This document shows positions 1-6,587 of a DNA stretch of 20,542 bases, in pieces. The DNA comes from Clostridia bacterium (GTDB lineage: Bacteria; Bacillota_A; Clostridia; Christensenellales; Aristaeellaceae), in contig JAGBAU010000022.1 of the NCBI GenBank assembly GCA_017938785.1, positions 1 through 20,542 of the forward strand. Direction: 5' to 3'. A program made the translations under genes and the position numbers. The notes under the pieces were generated by a model that saw nothing but the letters and a program-made list of their open reading frames with translations, was not told the origin of the DNA and did no database searches. How positions within the stretch are numbered: the first letter of the stretch is position 1; the number at the start of each line of letters is the position of its first letter.

Positions 1-591
1 AGCATCGAACTTTTCGATCATCTCAGGAATGTAGTTTTTGACGGCGGGATCGATGGGGAACATACCGGAAGCATCGCCTACGCCCAGAACCTTTTCGCCG
101 GACAGCATCCAGTGGATGTAGCCTGCCAGGGTGGTGAAGAAGGTGATGTCCTTCACATGCGCTTCGCCGTTCAGGATGGCCTGATACAGGTGGGAAATGC
201 TCCAGCGCTGGGGGATGTTGTAGTTGAACAGCTTGGTCAGTTCACCTGCGGCCTGGCCGGTGATGGTGTTGCGCCAGGTGCGGAAGGGAACCAGCAGCTT
301 GTTGTCCTTGTCAAAGGCCATGTAGCCGTGCATCATGGCGGAGAAGCCGATGGCGCCAACCTTGGTGATGGTCACACCCAACTTTTCCTGTGCATCGGCC
401 TTCAGCTTGGCATAGCAGTCCTGCAGACCGTTCCAGATAGCGTCCAGGCTGTAGGTCCAGATACCGTCCACCAGCTGGTTCTCCCAGCCGTGGGAGCCGG
501 AAGCGACCGGTACATGGTTTTCATCGATCAGAACGGCCTTGATGTTGGTGGAACCGAATTCAATGCCGATTACGTACTTTTCCAGATTCAT
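1..591 (-). CDS. FGGY-family carbohydrate kinase, N-terminal part (cut by window edge)
   Basis: The visible 197 residues begin [21 protein letters not shown], where [11 protein letters not shown] is the phosphate-binding loop of the FGGY/actin-like ATPase fold. Later segments [13 protein letters not shown] and PFRTWRNT also fit sugar kinases of the xylulokinase/ribulokinase group, which phosphorylate pentoses, other sugars or polyols in the cytoplasm. The substrate cannot be read from this half, and the C-terminal ATP-binding half lies outside the window. The start at 591 follows a strong GGGAGG ribosome site. It has its own promoter (641-670) rather than a clear link to the DUF3786 gene upstream. 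A 14-bp inverted repeat spans that promoter and the ribosome site. Family assignment is firm; calling it xylulokinase would be a guess. Confidence 0.85.
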   Translation of the reverse strand, partial: MNLEKYVIGIEFGSTNIKAVLIDENHVPVASGSHGWENQLVDGIWTYSLDAIWNGLQDCYAKLKADAQEKLGVTITKVGAIGFSAMMHGYMAFDKDNKLLVPFRTWRNTITGQAAGELTKLFNYNIPQRWSISHLYQAILNGEAHVKDITFFTTLAGYIHWMLSGEKVLGVGDASGMFPIDPAVKNYIPEMIEKFDA

Positions 592-597
592 AAAGCA

Positions 598-665
598 AAA
601 CCTCCCGTTTGAAGCGTATAACGCAAATTATGCTGTTTACATTATAGCATACAAACGGGAGGTTT
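598..665. repeat. 14-bp perfect inverted repeat around promoter and ribosome site
   Basis: AAACCTCCCGTTTG (598-611) and CAAACGGGAGGTTT (652-665) are exact reverse complements. The right copy lies in the -35/-10 spacer. The left copy contains the kinase ribosome site (GGGAGG on the minus strand). Each copy is itself nearly a dyad: CAAAC, five bases, GTTTG at 652-666. A nested pair, TATGCT/AGCATA on the minus strand, lies between the arms. It could be a pair of protein operators or an RNA hairpin in read-through transcripts. Confidence 0.7.
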
Positions 666-670
666 GTCTT
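641..670 (-). promoter_or_regulatory. Promoter of the left-edge FGGY kinase gene
   Basis: On the minus strand the -10 is TATAAT (641-646), preceded by TGC, which makes it an extended -10. AAGACA (665-670) can serve as a weak -35 at 18 bp. Transcription would begin near 634, giving a leader of about 43 nt before the ATG at 591. Confidence 0.65.
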
Positions 671-673
671 TAC

Positions 674-1300
674 TTATTTAACTATTTTTTCGATTTCTGC
701 AACACAGCTGCGCAGCTTTTCCAGGAAGCAGCCCATCACATAGTAAATGGTTTCGAACTTCAGGTAGCCCTGGCTGTTTTCATCCCAAAGGAAGCGCACG
801 GACGGGGGAAAGTCCTCATCGCCCTCCCAGAACTGGAACACGGCGTTGAAGCCATCGAACACTGGGAACAGGCAGGCAATATCGCCCTTGGGGAAGGGGG
901 AGATGCCGATTCCGGCGATGGCTTTTTCCAGTGCAGGAAGGTGTTCCTGGAAGAAATCGGCATGGGATTGGTGGAAATCGCCGGCGCTGGGGCTGGACTG
1001 CGCCACATGGGGCAGGGAATTCACCGGACAGAAACGGCCGCTCAGGGCAGGAAAGGGTTCTTCTCCGCACAGGTAATCGTAGATGGATAGCCCCTGGGAG
1101 AAGTTTGCATTGACCACCTGATCCCCGCAGATGCGCTGCGGTGTGCCGCTGGTGCGCTCAACACGCCAGGGATCGCCCAGGAAGTTCAGGTAGAGGTAAT
1201 TCTCATCATGGCGCAGGCGGCATCGGGAGATGAGCTTTGCCTGATCCCATTTCAGAAAAAGCTCACGGGCATATTCCAGGGCACGGGCGTAATTGTCCAT
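674..1300 (-). CDS. DUF3786-family protein
   Basis: A soluble protein of 208 residues with no signal peptide or membrane segment. The C-terminal portion (PSVRFLWDENSQGYLKFETI at about 167-186, then a helix with Leu and Cys) and the central FPKGDIACLFPVFDGFNAVF segment match what I remember of the DUF3786 family, seen in anaerobic Clostridia and Deltaproteobacteria. Its biochemical role is unknown and I do not assign one. The start at 1300 follows AAAGGAAATCGTT. The gene begins only 14 bases after the T-run of the importer's terminator (1315-1349), and I found no promoter in the gap. It is probably expressed by read-through from the ABC operon or from a promoter inside the ATPase gene. Family call from memory of motif pattern only. 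Confidence 0.7.
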   Translation of the reverse strand: MDNYARALEYARELFLKWDQAKLISRCRLRHDENYLYLNFLGDPWRVERTSGTPQRICGDQVVNANFSQGLSIYDYLCGEEPFPALSGRFCPVNSLPHVAQSSPSAGDFHQSHADFFQEHLPALEKAIAGIGISPFPKGDIACLFPVFDGFNAVFQFWEGDEDFPPSVRFLWDENSQGYLKFETIYYVMGCFLEKLRSCVAEIEKIVK

Positions 1301-1314
1301 AACGATTTCCTTTC

Positions 1315-1349
1315 AAAAAACTGCCTGTGGCGGTTTGGTCCACAGGCAG
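1315..1349 (-). terminator. Intrinsic terminator after the importer ATPase gene
   Basis: On the minus strand CTGCCTGTGG pairs perfectly with CCACAGGCAG (arms 1340-1349 and 1321-1330, 9-base loop), followed by six T (1315-1320). It closes the ABC importer operon just before the DUF3786 start. Confidence 0.85.
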
Positions 1350-1362
1350 ATTATTCTTGCTT

Positions 1363-2157
1363 TTAGCTAAGCAATGCGCGGTCGTTGGTGAACTCGTCGC
1401 CGCTGGCCTTGGCAAACTGCTCGAGCAGCATTTCGACGGTCAGGTTCTTCTTTTCTTCGCCCTTGATGTCCAGGATGATGCGGCCTTCGTGCATCATGAT
1501 CAGGCGGTTGCCGTAGGCGATGGCGTCGCGCATGTTGTGGGTGACCATCATGGTGGTCAGCTTGTTTTCGGCAACGATATCGCGGGTGAGGTGAAGCACC
1601 TTTTCCGCAGTGCGGGGGTCGAGCGCTGCGGTGTGCTCGTCCAGGAGGAGAAGCTGGGGCTTCTTCAGGGAGGACATCAGCAGAGTGAGCGCCTGGCGCT
1701 GGCCGCCGGAGAGCAGGCCCACCTTGGTGGTCATGCGGTCCTCCAGGCCCAGGCCCAGGGTCTTGAGCTTTTCACGATAGATTTCGCGCTCCGCTTTGGT
1801 GATGCCGGCGCGCAGGGTGCGCTTCTGACCGCGGCGGGCAGCCAGGGCGAGATTCTCTTCGATCTGCATGGTGGCGGCGGTGCCGGTCATGGGATCCTGG
1901 AACACGCGGCCCAGCATGGCTGCGCGGCGATGCTCCGGCAGATGGGTCAGATCCTTGCCGTCCAGGATGATCTGGCCTTCATCGATGGGCCAGACGCCTG
2001 CGATAGCGTTCAGGGTGGTGGACTTGCCTGCGCCGTTGCCGCCGATCACGGTAACGAAATCGCCGTCTTCCAGATGGAGGTTTACGCCTGCCAGGGCGAT
2101 CTTTTCATTGACGGTTTTGGGGTTGAAGGTTTTGCGTACATTGATCAGATCAAGCAT
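1363..2157 (-). CDS. ABC importer ATP-binding protein (TrpZ-like, aromatic amino acid)
   Basis: The 264-residue ATPase carries Walker A GGNGAGKST (39-47), a Q-loop VFQDP (85-89), the signature LSGGQRQ (149-155), Walker B LLLLDE (169-174) and the H-loop His at 207. It powers uptake by binding ATP on the cytoplasmic side of the permease encoded just upstream. The start overlaps the permease stop by 8 bases (ATGCTTGA) and has GGGAGG before it, so the two are translationally coupled. It resembles the ATPases paired with PF04392-type binding proteins (TrpXYZ family). The T-box specificities upstream suggest Phe/Tyr rather than Trp as cargo. ATPase assignment is secure; cargo is inferred. Confidence 0.93.
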   Translation of the reverse strand: MLDLINVRKTFNPKTVNEKIALAGVNLHLEDGDFVTVIGGNGAGKSTTLNAIAGVWPIDEGQIILDGKDLTHLPEHRRAAMLGRVFQDPMTGTAATMQIEENLALAARRGQKRTLRAGITKAEREIYREKLKTLGLGLEDRMTTKVGLLSGGQRQALTLLMSSLKKPQLLLLDEHTAALDPRTAEKVLHLTRDIVAENKLTTMMVTHNMRDAIAYGNRLIMMHEGRIILDIKGEEKKNLTVEMLLEQFAKASGDEFTNDRALLS

Positions 2158-3064
2158 GCTTGTGGCCTCCCTTCATATTGATCTTGCTCTTCCAGTGGGG
2201 TAGGGCAAGGAACAGCGCCACGATCAGTGCGGACAGGAGCTTGAGCAGGTTGGTGTCCAGGCCCAGCCACAGAACGATCTGGATGACGATGTAGTAAATC
2301 ACTGCGCCGAGCACGACGGCAACCATCTTCAGTGCGAAGTTACGGAAGATTTTGCCGAAGATAACCTCGCTGATGATGACGGCGGCCAGGCCGATGACGA
2401 TGGCGCCGCGGCCCATGTTCACGTCCACGAAGCCCTGATAATGGGAATACATGGCGGAGGCCATGGCGACGATGCCGTTGGAGATCATCAGGCCCAGGAT
2501 CTTTGCCTTGTTGGTGTTGATGCCCTGGGCGCGGGACATGGCTTCGTTTGCGCCGGTGGAGCGCAGGGAGCAGCCCAGTTCCGTTCCGAAGAACCAGTAC
2601 AATACGGCAATCAGCACAGCAATGAAGAGCACAGTGATGATGATGGGATTCTGAAGGGACAGCGCCTTGACATAGCGGGAACTGACGATCAGATCATACT
2701 TTGTAACGCTGACAGCCTGGTTGGCCTTGCCGCCCATGATGACCAGATTGATGGAATACAGGGACAGCTGGGTCAGGATGCCTGCCAGAATGGCGGGGAT
2801 GCCCATCGTGGTATGGAACAGACCCGTCACCAGACCGGCCAGCATGCCGGCGATGATAGCACAGATCAGAGCAATCCAGACGTTTACGCCGTTCATCATC
2901 AGCATGATGCAAACTGCGCCGCCGGTGGCCATGGTTCCGTCCACAGTCAGGTCCGAATAGTTGAGTACCTTGTAAGTGATGAACACACCGATTGCCATGA
3001 TGCCCCAGATGAGGCCCTGTGCGATGGCGCCGGGCATGGCGTTAAACAAAGTCGCAAAATTCAA
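2150..3064 (-). CDS. ABC importer permease (TrpY-like, BPD_transp_2 family)
   Basis: A strongly hydrophobic protein of about 304 residues with some eight membrane segments. It has the pattern of the branched-chain/ribose-type permease family used by TrpXYZ-like importers (N-terminal GLIWGIMAIGVFITYKVLNY; conserved TVDGTMATGGA after the first helices). It forms the channel served by the three upstream binding proteins and the downstream ATPase. There is no ATG near the N terminus. TTG at 3064 follows a GGGGGAA ribosome-site-like stretch, while TTG at 3079 has none and ATG at 3037 would clip the protein, so I chose 3064. The basic C terminus (KSKINMKGGHKHA) overlaps the ATPase start. Confidence 0.88.
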   Translation of the reverse strand: MNFATLFNAMPGAIAQGLIWGIMAIGVFITYKVLNYSDLTVDGTMATGGAVCIMLMMNGVNVWIALICAIIAGMLAGLVTGLFHTTMGIPAILAGILTQLSLYSINLVIMGGKANQAVSVTKYDLIVSSRYVKALSLQNPIIITVLFIAVLIAVLYWFFGTELGCSLRSTGANEAMSRAQGINTNKAKILGLMISNGIVAMASAMYSHYQGFVDVNMGRGAIVIGLAAVIISEVIFGKIFRNFALKMVAVVLGAVIYYIVIQIVLWLGLDTNLLKLLSALIVALFLALPHWKSKINMKGGHKHA

Positions 3065-3122
3065 AGTGATTTCCCCCAAAGTTTATTTCATAAGTTACTT
3101 TTTGAATGATATGCGAAAAGAA

Positions 3123-3141
3123 CAGCGGCTGAAAGCCACTG
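3123..3141 (-). terminator. Intercistronic hairpin between binding protein 3 and permease
   Basis: On the minus strand CAGTGGCT pairs with AGCCGCTG (one G-U pair, 3-base loop) followed by TTCTTTTCG. It is a short, imperfect terminator-like hairpin. Partial termination here would yield more binding protein than permease, as is common in ABC operons. Function inferred. Confidence 0.45.
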
Positions 3142-3163
3142 CCCTTTTCGAGCAAATTGCCGG

Positions 3164-4102
3164 TTAGCCGATGGCTACGTAGTCTTCAGGAATGGCTACG
3201 TTCAGAGCCTGGCACAGCTCAGCATTGTACTTCTTGGTGAAGTTGGGAGCAAAGCGTACTTCCATGGTGGAAACGTCTGCGCCGTTGGCCAGGATTTCAG
3301 CGGCCATTTCACCGGTGGCGGTGCCCAGATCGTAGTAGCTGATGGACAGGGTGGCTACGCCGCAGCCGGCGCAGATGCCTTCTTCACCGGCGATTACCGG
3401 AACGCCTGCGGGCTCCACAACATTGCGGATGGCTTCGGTGCAGGAAGCAGCGGTATTATCGGTGGGGATGTAGATTACATCGCTTTCGGAGGCTGCCTTT
3501 TCGGTAACAGAAGCAACGTCGTTGGAGTCGGCGAAAGCGTAGTTGGTGCAGGTGTAGCCCATCTCGGTCAGGTAGCCGGTGATGACTTCAACCTGGTAGG
3601 CGGAGTTGGCTTCTGCGGAGCAATACAGCAGGCCGACGTTCTTGGCATCCGGGAACAGTTCCTTGACCATTGCAGCCTGGCCGTCCAGGGGAGCAAGGTC
3701 GCTGGTGCCGGATACGTTGATGCCGGTGGTGCCGGTCCATTCGGCCATGTCGAGGGCGGTGCCGTAGTCGGTTACGGAGGTGCCCAGGATCGGGATGTCG
3801 CCGGTGCCGGCCACAGCAGCCTGCAGGGCGGGGGTGGCGTTGGCCATGATCAGGTCAACATCGTTGGCAATGAAGCCGTTTACGATGGTGATGCAGGTGG
3901 CGGAATCGCCGGAAGCGTTCTGGACATCAATGGTGACATCGTCGCCCAGCTTGGCCTTCAGAGCATCCACAAAGCCCTGGGTGGCTGCGTCGAGTGCATC
4001 GTGCTGAACCAGCTGGCATACGCCTACGGTATAGCTTTCGGCCATGGCGGTCATGGACAGACACATCAAAACGGCCATCAGGATAGCGATAATCTTCTTC
4101 AT
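3164..4102 (-). CDS. ABC importer substrate-binding protein 3 (TrpX-like, PF04392 type)
   Basis: A 312-residue exported protein. A signal peptide (MKKIIAILMAVLMCLSMTAMA, about 1-21) ends in AMA-E, a signal peptidase I type site without a lipobox Cys. The mature part follows the ABC_sub_bind pattern of TrpX-like aromatic amino-acid receptors: VGVCQLVQHDALDAATQGF at the start, NASGDSATC, DLIMANATPALQAA, IPILGTSVTDY, GTSDLAPLDGQA, GLLYCSAEANSAYQ and GEEGICAGCGVATL. It is clearly paralogous to the two binding proteins upstream, with nearly the same length and the same motif order. The start at 4102 has AGGAGG 9 bases before it. It has no T-box of its own; it is 85 bases behind binding protein 2 and under the same Tyr T-box. 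Confidence 0.9.
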   Translation of the reverse strand: MKKIIAILMAVLMCLSMTAMAESYTVGVCQLVQHDALDAATQGFVDALKAKLGDDVTIDVQNASGDSATCITIVNGFIANDVDLIMANATPALQAAVAGTGDIPILGTSVTDYGTALDMAEWTGTTGINVSGTSDLAPLDGQAAMVKELFPDAKNVGLLYCSAEANSAYQVEVITGYLTEMGYTCTNYAFADSNDVASVTEKAASESDVIYIPTDNTAASCTEAIRNVVEPAGVPVIAGEEGICAGCGVATLSISYYDLGTATGEMAAEILANGADVSTMEVRFAPNFTKKYNAELCQALNVAIPEDYVAIG

Positions 4103-4187
4103 TTTCTTTTCCTCCTGTGTTTAAAATCCAAGGGAATTTATGTGGGAGGCCGGGGCAGGGCCCTACCTCGGCGCTCGAACAAACAAA

Positions 4188-5132
4188 TCAGTGGATGGCT
4201 TCGAAGCCTTCGGGAACTTCAATGCCCAGCAGAGCGCACATTTCGGGGTTGTACTGCTTGGCGAAGGTCTGGGAGAACCGGATGGGCATGGCGGAAACAT
4301 CCGCGCCATTGACCAGCACCTCGTAAGCCATTTCGCCGGATACGCGGCCGAGCTCGTAGTAATCCACGGCAAGAGTGGCCACGCCGCAGCCGGTGCAGAT
4401 GCCTTCGTCACCGCCGATGATGGGCGTGTTTTCCGTTTCCACAGCGTTGCGGATCACTTCGCGGCAGGATGCCACGGTGTTGTCCGTGGGAACGAAGATT
4501 ACGTCGCTGCCTGCGCAGGCGGCATGTGCAACGGAGAATACATCGTTGGTATCGGTGAAGGTGAAGTCGGTGCAGATATAGCCCATGGCGGTGAGCAGGC
4601 CCTTCATGATGGTGGCCTGGTACTCAGAGTTGGCTTCTGCAGAGCAATACAGAAGGCCGACGTTGCGCTTGGTGGGGAACATCTGGCGAAGCAGCTCAGC
4701 CTGGTCAATCAGGGGTGCGAGATCGGATGCGCCGGAGACATTTACACCCGTGACGCCGGTCCATTCATCCATATCCAGTGCGGCTGCATAGTCGGTGATG
4801 GAGGTGCCCAGGATCGGGATATCCCCGGTGGCGGCGTAAACTGCCTGCAGCGCCTGGGTGGAGTTGGCCAGGATCAGATCAACCTCCTCGGCGATGAAGG
4901 CATTGGCGATGGTGATGCAGGTGGCGGAATCGCCGGAAGCATTCTGCACGTTGAAGCTGACTTTATCGCCCAGCTTTTCGGTGAGGATGTCCATGAAGCC
5001 CTGGGTGGCGGAATCCAGCGCATCGTGCTGAACCAGCTGGCAGATGCCGATGCTGTATTGGGCTTCTTCTGCCACGGCTGCGAAAGAGAAAACCATCAGC
5101 GCAGCAACCAGCATGGCGAAATATCTTTTCAT
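4188..5132 (-). CDS. ABC importer substrate-binding protein 2 (TrpX-like, Tyr T-box controlled)
   Basis: A 314-residue paralogue with signal peptide MKRYFAMLVAALMVFSFAAVA, then EEAQYSIGICQLVQHDALDSA. It shares NASGDSATC, LILANSTQALQA, IPILGTSITDYAAALD, GASDLAPLIDQAELL and GLLYCSAEANSEYQ with its neighbours. The D-to-I change in the LAPLxDQA loop and SGASD for SGTSD are possible ligand-pocket differences. An upstream in-frame ATG at 5210 falls inside the T-box terminator hairpin; ATG 5132 follows AGGAGG and starts directly with the signal peptide, so it is the real start. It is the first gene behind the Tyr T-box and is followed by binding protein 3. Like the others it lacks a lipobox Cys, which is unusual for a Gram-positive receptor. 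Confidence 0.9.
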   Translation of the reverse strand: MKRYFAMLVAALMVFSFAAVAEEAQYSIGICQLVQHDALDSATQGFMDILTEKLGDKVSFNVQNASGDSATCITIANAFIAEEVDLILANSTQALQAVYAATGDIPILGTSITDYAAALDMDEWTGVTGVNVSGASDLAPLIDQAELLRQMFPTKRNVGLLYCSAEANSEYQATIMKGLLTAMGYICTDFTFTDTNDVFSVAHAACAGSDVIFVPTDNTVASCREVIRNAVETENTPIIGGDEGICTGCGVATLAVDYYELGRVSGEMAYEVLVNGADVSAMPIRFSQTFAKQYNPEMCALLGIEVPEGFEAIH

Positions 5133-5179
5133 TCTTTGTAGCCTCCTAAAACCTGTTTCCTGGGGCGGCTCGCTTATTG

Positions 5180-5492
5180 CAATCAAAACGCCCTCCGCAT
5201 GTATAAACATGCAGAGGGCGTAAACATACGCGGTACCACCTCAGTTCGCCTGAACCTCACGGCACAGGCCTCAGCGGGCAATTTGCCACTCTTCTGTAAC
5301 GGGAAGTGCCCGTCAGCGCCTACACAGCGGCAGATCCGCCTTCAGCGTGAAGCTACAGGATGTATTCGCCTGAGTGCCGGATGCCCCTTTCCAGCTGCCG
5401 GGGCTCTCTGGTTTCCGCACGGTCACAGGGTACTTGTTCCTGATGATTGCTTTTTCAGTATTCCGAAATTGTTTCGGAAACGAATAATTATG
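5180..5492 (-). promoter_or_regulatory. T-box riboswitch, predicted tRNA-Tyr (UAC specifier)
   Basis: The minus-strand leader has the full T-box order. A short hairpin (TTCCGAAA...TTTCGGAA) is followed by Stem I with AGTA on its 5' side, an AGAGA motif and the CCGGCAGCTG distal region. The specifier strand is GAA-UAC-A, with UAC at 5362-5364 between stems CAGG and TCCTG. A T-box sequence GGTGGTACCGCG (TGGTACCGCG at 5229-5238) and a terminator follow. The UGGU bulge pairs with a tRNA ending in discriminator A plus CCA, which fits tRNA-Tyr. Uncharged tRNA-Tyr would favour the antiterminator and turn on binding proteins 2 and 3, the permease and the ATPase. Tyr assignment rests on the loop position, which alignment with the sister leader at 6588-6892 supports. 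Confidence 0.92.
5189..5220 (-). terminator. Regulated terminator of the Tyr T-box
   Basis: On the minus strand CGCCCTCTGCATG pairs with CATGCGGAGGGCG (13 bp with one U-G pair, 6-base loop) followed by TTTTGATT. It lies directly after the antiterminator sequence, as expected for transcriptional T-box control. Confidence 0.9.
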
Positions 5493-5498
5493 TGTGAT

Positions 5499-5527
5499 AT
5501 TATAGTCCTCGTTCTCTGATCTGTCAA
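5499..5527 (-). promoter_or_regulatory. Promoter of the Tyr T-box transcript
   Basis: On the minus strand TTGACA (5522-5527), a 17-bp spacer and TATAAT (5499-5504): a perfect sigma-A consensus. Start of transcription is expected near 5492. It sits in the gap after binding protein 1, so this operon can be transcribed independently. Confidence 0.92.
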
Positions 5528-5603
5528 GTCCTAAATTTTATGTTCACAAAAAATCGGGGCGTACATCCAGAAGAGGGCTGTTTCAGGAGGCGCGCAGGGG
5601 GAA

Positions 5604-6551
5604 TCAGCCGCCGATGGCCTGGTAGCCTTCGGGAACGGTGATGCCCAGGTATTCACAAATTTCGGGGTTGTACACCTTGATGGGGTTGGGAGAGAACTCA
5701 ACGGGCATGGCGGAAACGTCTGCGCCGTTGACCAGGATTTCATAGGCCATTTCGCCGGTGGCATAGCCCAGATCGTAGTAGTTGATGCAGATGGTGGCTA
5801 CGCCGCAGCCGGCGCAGATGCCTTCATCGCCGCCGACGATGGCCTTTTTTTCGGTATCGACCACATTGCGGATGGCTTCAGTGCAGGAAGCGACGGTGTT
5901 GTCGGTGGGTGCATAGAGCACATCGCTGTTGGCGCAGGCGCTCTGTACAACGGAAGCGACGTCATTGGAATCGGTGAAGCCGTACATGGTGCAGTTGTAA
6001 CCGGCGGCGGTCAGGTAGCCTTCGATGGTTTCAACCTGGTAAACGGAGTTGGCTTCTGCGGTGCAGTACAGCAGGCCCACTTCCTTGGCTTCGGGGAACA
6101 GTTCCTGCAGCAGGGCAGCCTGGCCGTCCAGGGGAGCCAGATCACTGGTGCCGGAAATGTTGATGCCGGTAACGCCGGCCCAGTCGGCGATATCCAGGGC
6201 GGATGCATAGTCGGTGACGGAGGTGCCGAGGATCGGGATGTCGCCGGTGGCTGCCTGTGCGGCCTGCAGGGCCGGGGTGGCGTTGGCCATGATCAGGTCA
6301 ACCTCTTCGGCGATGAGGGAGTTCATGATGGTCACGCAGGTGGCGGAATCACCGGAAGCATTCTGCAGGTTGAAAGTAACCTTATCGCCCAGCTTTGCGG
6401 TCAGGGCGTCCATGAAGCCCTGGGTGGCGTCGTCGAGGGCGACGTGCTGAACCAGCTGGCAGATACCTACGTTATAGCTGGCTTCCTCTGCGAGGGTGGG
6501 AACGGCGAGTACGAGCATCAGGGCGATCAGCATGGCGAGAATCTTTTTCAT
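5604..6551 (-). CDS. ABC importer substrate-binding protein 1 (TrpX-like, Phe T-box controlled)
   Basis: The 315-residue protein has a signal peptide MKKILAMLIALMLVLAVPTLA before EEASYNVGICQLVQHVALDDA. It carries the same family blocks as its two paralogues: NASGDSATC, LIMANATPALQAA, IPILGTSVTDYASALD, GTSDLAPLDGQAALL, GLLYCTAEANSVYQ and GDEGICAGCGVATI. HVALD replaces the HDALD found in both others, a change close to the predicted ligand cleft. The start follows AGGAGG. It is alone between its own promoter plus Phe T-box and the next promoter plus Tyr T-box, with no permease of its own; it presumably docks to the permease and ATPase at 3064-1363. I saw no convincing terminator behind it, so some transcripts may run into the Tyr T-box. 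Confidence 0.9.
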   Translation of the reverse strand: MKKILAMLIALMLVLAVPTLAEEASYNVGICQLVQHVALDDATQGFMDALTAKLGDKVTFNLQNASGDSATCVTIMNSLIAEEVDLIMANATPALQAAQAATGDIPILGTSVTDYASALDIADWAGVTGINISGTSDLAPLDGQAALLQELFPEAKEVGLLYCTAEANSVYQVETIEGYLTAAGYNCTMYGFTDSNDVASVVQSACANSDVLYAPTDNTVASCTEAIRNVVDTEKKAIVGGDEGICAGCGVATICINYYDLGYATGEMAYEILVNGADVSAMPVEFSPNPIKVYNPEICEYLGITVPEGYQAIGG

Positions 6552-6587
6552 TTGTGTTTTCCTCCTAAGTGTTTTGTGGTTTGCGGA

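Noticed and set aside
598..665. An invertible (phase-variable) promoter at the 14-bp inverted repeat
   Set aside because: The spacing of about 40 bp is very short for a recombinase switch, one arm is inside a functional ribosome site, and no invertase gene is visible.
4103..4187. A third T-box or terminator between binding proteins 2 and 3
   Set aside because: The gap is only 85 bases. It has an imperfect GC hairpin but no T-run, no specifier structure and no TGGTACC motif.
5133..5210. A 26-residue N-terminal extension of binding protein 2
   Set aside because: It would start inside the T-box terminator stem and put a non-signal segment before the signal peptide; the AGGAGG-preceded ATG at 5132 is correct.
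5528..5603. An intrinsic terminator after binding protein 1
   Set aside because: A T-run exists on the minus strand (ATTTTTTG) but no stable stem directly precedes it.
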